This document shows positions 4,569 through 5,099 of a stretch of DNA of 5,099 bases, one piece after another. The DNA is from an uncultured Eubacteriales bacterium (lineage in GTDB: Bacteria; Bacillota; Clostridia; Monoglobales; Monoglobaceae). Below the pieces are notes generated by a model. That model was given only the letters and a program-made list of their open reading frames with translations, made no database searches and was not told the origin of the DNA. Location: assembly GCA_900550775.1 (NCBI GenBank), contig URTH01000137.1:1-5099 (forward strand), given 5' to 3'. The translations under genes were made by a program, and so were the position numbers. Numbering within the stretch: position 1 is the first letter of the stretch; every line of letters starts with the position of its first letter.

Positions 4569-5099
4569 GTGAAACGGGGAATTGCACTTTGTACGGTCTT
4601 GGCCGGAATCGGCGGCCTTCTTTGTACGGCACTTTGGAGAGTGTACCGTTTAGAACCTTATTTTTCGCTTGCCGTCACTTTTTGGACAACGTTTTATCAT
4701 TTTGCGATGCGCCTTTTGGTGGGCTTTGCCGTTATGCGGATGCGAAGAGGAAGAACCAAAGCGGATGGAAAGCCATATTCGCTCCATGCGGCGGAGCGCT
4801 GGTTTTGTGAAAAGATACGGATCAAAAAATGGAAACGCTTTGCGCCGACCTATAAAAAGGAGCTTTTTTGTGTCGAGAGATCGGATTTAAAACCGCTGAT
4901 GCACGCAATGGTTGACGCGCAGATCGGACACAGTATCATGGCGGTGCTCAGTCTTGCGCCGATTCTCCTATCCGGCGTCCTTGGCGGATTTGCGGCTTTT
5001 TTAAGTACGTCTTTGTTTTTTTGCTGCTTTGACCTCGGCTTTGTCATGCTGCAAAAATACAACAGGGCACGGCTTAGCCAAATGATACAAAAAAATAAA
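4569..5099 (+). CDS. CrtO-like (glycosyl-diaponeurosporenoate acyltransferase family) membrane protein, 3' partial
   Basis: An open frame of 177 codons from GTG 4569 that reaches the window end without a stop. The frame has a hydrophobic N-terminal helix (about 5-22), a second segment (about 31-55), a basic stretch, and one or two further membrane segments (about 120-160). Two motifs recall S. aureus CrtO, the last enzyme of staphyloxanthin synthesis: WFCEKIRIKKWKRFAP (78-93, compare the WNKWFYVRKWKH region) and QKYNRARLSQM (162-172, compare QRYNRPRLTQL). A His (121) in AQIGHS falls where CrtO has the AELIHW stretch. The comparison is from memory. S. aureus CrtO is about 165 residues, so little is probably missing. 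No carotenoid genes are nearby, so the real substrate is likely a different glycolipid or unknown. No separate promoter is visible; expression may need read-through of the terminator directly upstream. Confidence 0.75.
   Translation, partial: MKRGIALCTVLAGIGGLLCTALWRVYRLEPYFSLAVTFWTTFYHFAMRLLVGFAVMRMRRGRTKADGKPYSLHAAERWFCEKIRIKKWKRFAPTYKKELFCVERSDLKPLMHAMVDAQIGHSIMAVLSLAPILLSGVLGGFAAFLSTSLFFCCFDLGFVMLQKYNRARLSQMIQKNK

Noticed and set aside
4562..4810. Open frame of 82 codons on the + strand overlapping the CrtO-like gene
   Set aside because: It lies in another frame of the GTG-started gene, which has the better ribosome-binding site spacing, membrane segments and family motifs.
1..5099. Mobile element, CRISPR array, tRNA or toxin-antitoxin pair
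   Set aside because: No direct-repeat array, transposase or integrase motif, tRNA cloverleaf or small paired toxin-like genes were seen on either strand.

Overview
The window looks like chromosomal DNA from a spore-lineage Bacillota, most likely a Clostridia. It has strong purine-rich Shine-Dalgarno sites, TTG and GTG starts, sigma-A-like promoters and short intrinsic terminators. One gene is of the YtvI type, a family known mainly from endospore formers. Base composition is moderate, genes are densely packed, and I see no mobile element, CRISPR array, tRNA or rRNA.

Layout. (1) Positions 1-2030, + strand: the 3' end of deoC (deoxyribose-phosphate aldolase), a PfkB-family sugar kinase, and an AEC-family membrane transporter. 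They form a tight operon: the gap between the first two genes is 15 nt and the next two overlap by 8 nt. The kinase carries Val where E. coli ribokinase has a ribose-contacting Asn. With deoC next door, this makes a 2-deoxyribose kinase plausible, so the operon may import and degrade deoxyribose. (2) Positions 2030-2059: one hairpin with T-tracts on both strands terminates this operon and the converging one. (3) Positions 2041-3795, - strand: a two-gene unit transcribed ytvI-like (AI-2E-fold membrane protein), then a beta-phosphoglucomutase-like HAD phosphatase. (4) Positions 3796-4078: an intergenic region with two back-to-back sigma-A-like promoters. Each drives a leader with potential RNA structure. 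(5) Positions 4079-4501, + strand: a small protein with two zinc ribbons followed by a TM2 domain, then an intrinsic terminator. (6) Positions 4569-5099, + strand: a GTG-started gene that runs off the window. It resembles the CrtO acyltransferase family of staphyloxanthin biosynthesis, though no carotenoid gene is visible here.

The most interesting points are the candidate deoxyribose operon with an AEC transporter and a substituted kinase site, the CrtO-like protein whose ribosome-binding site abuts a terminator, and the divergent promoter region with two structured leaders. I see no clear evidence of a wholly new defence or mobile system.
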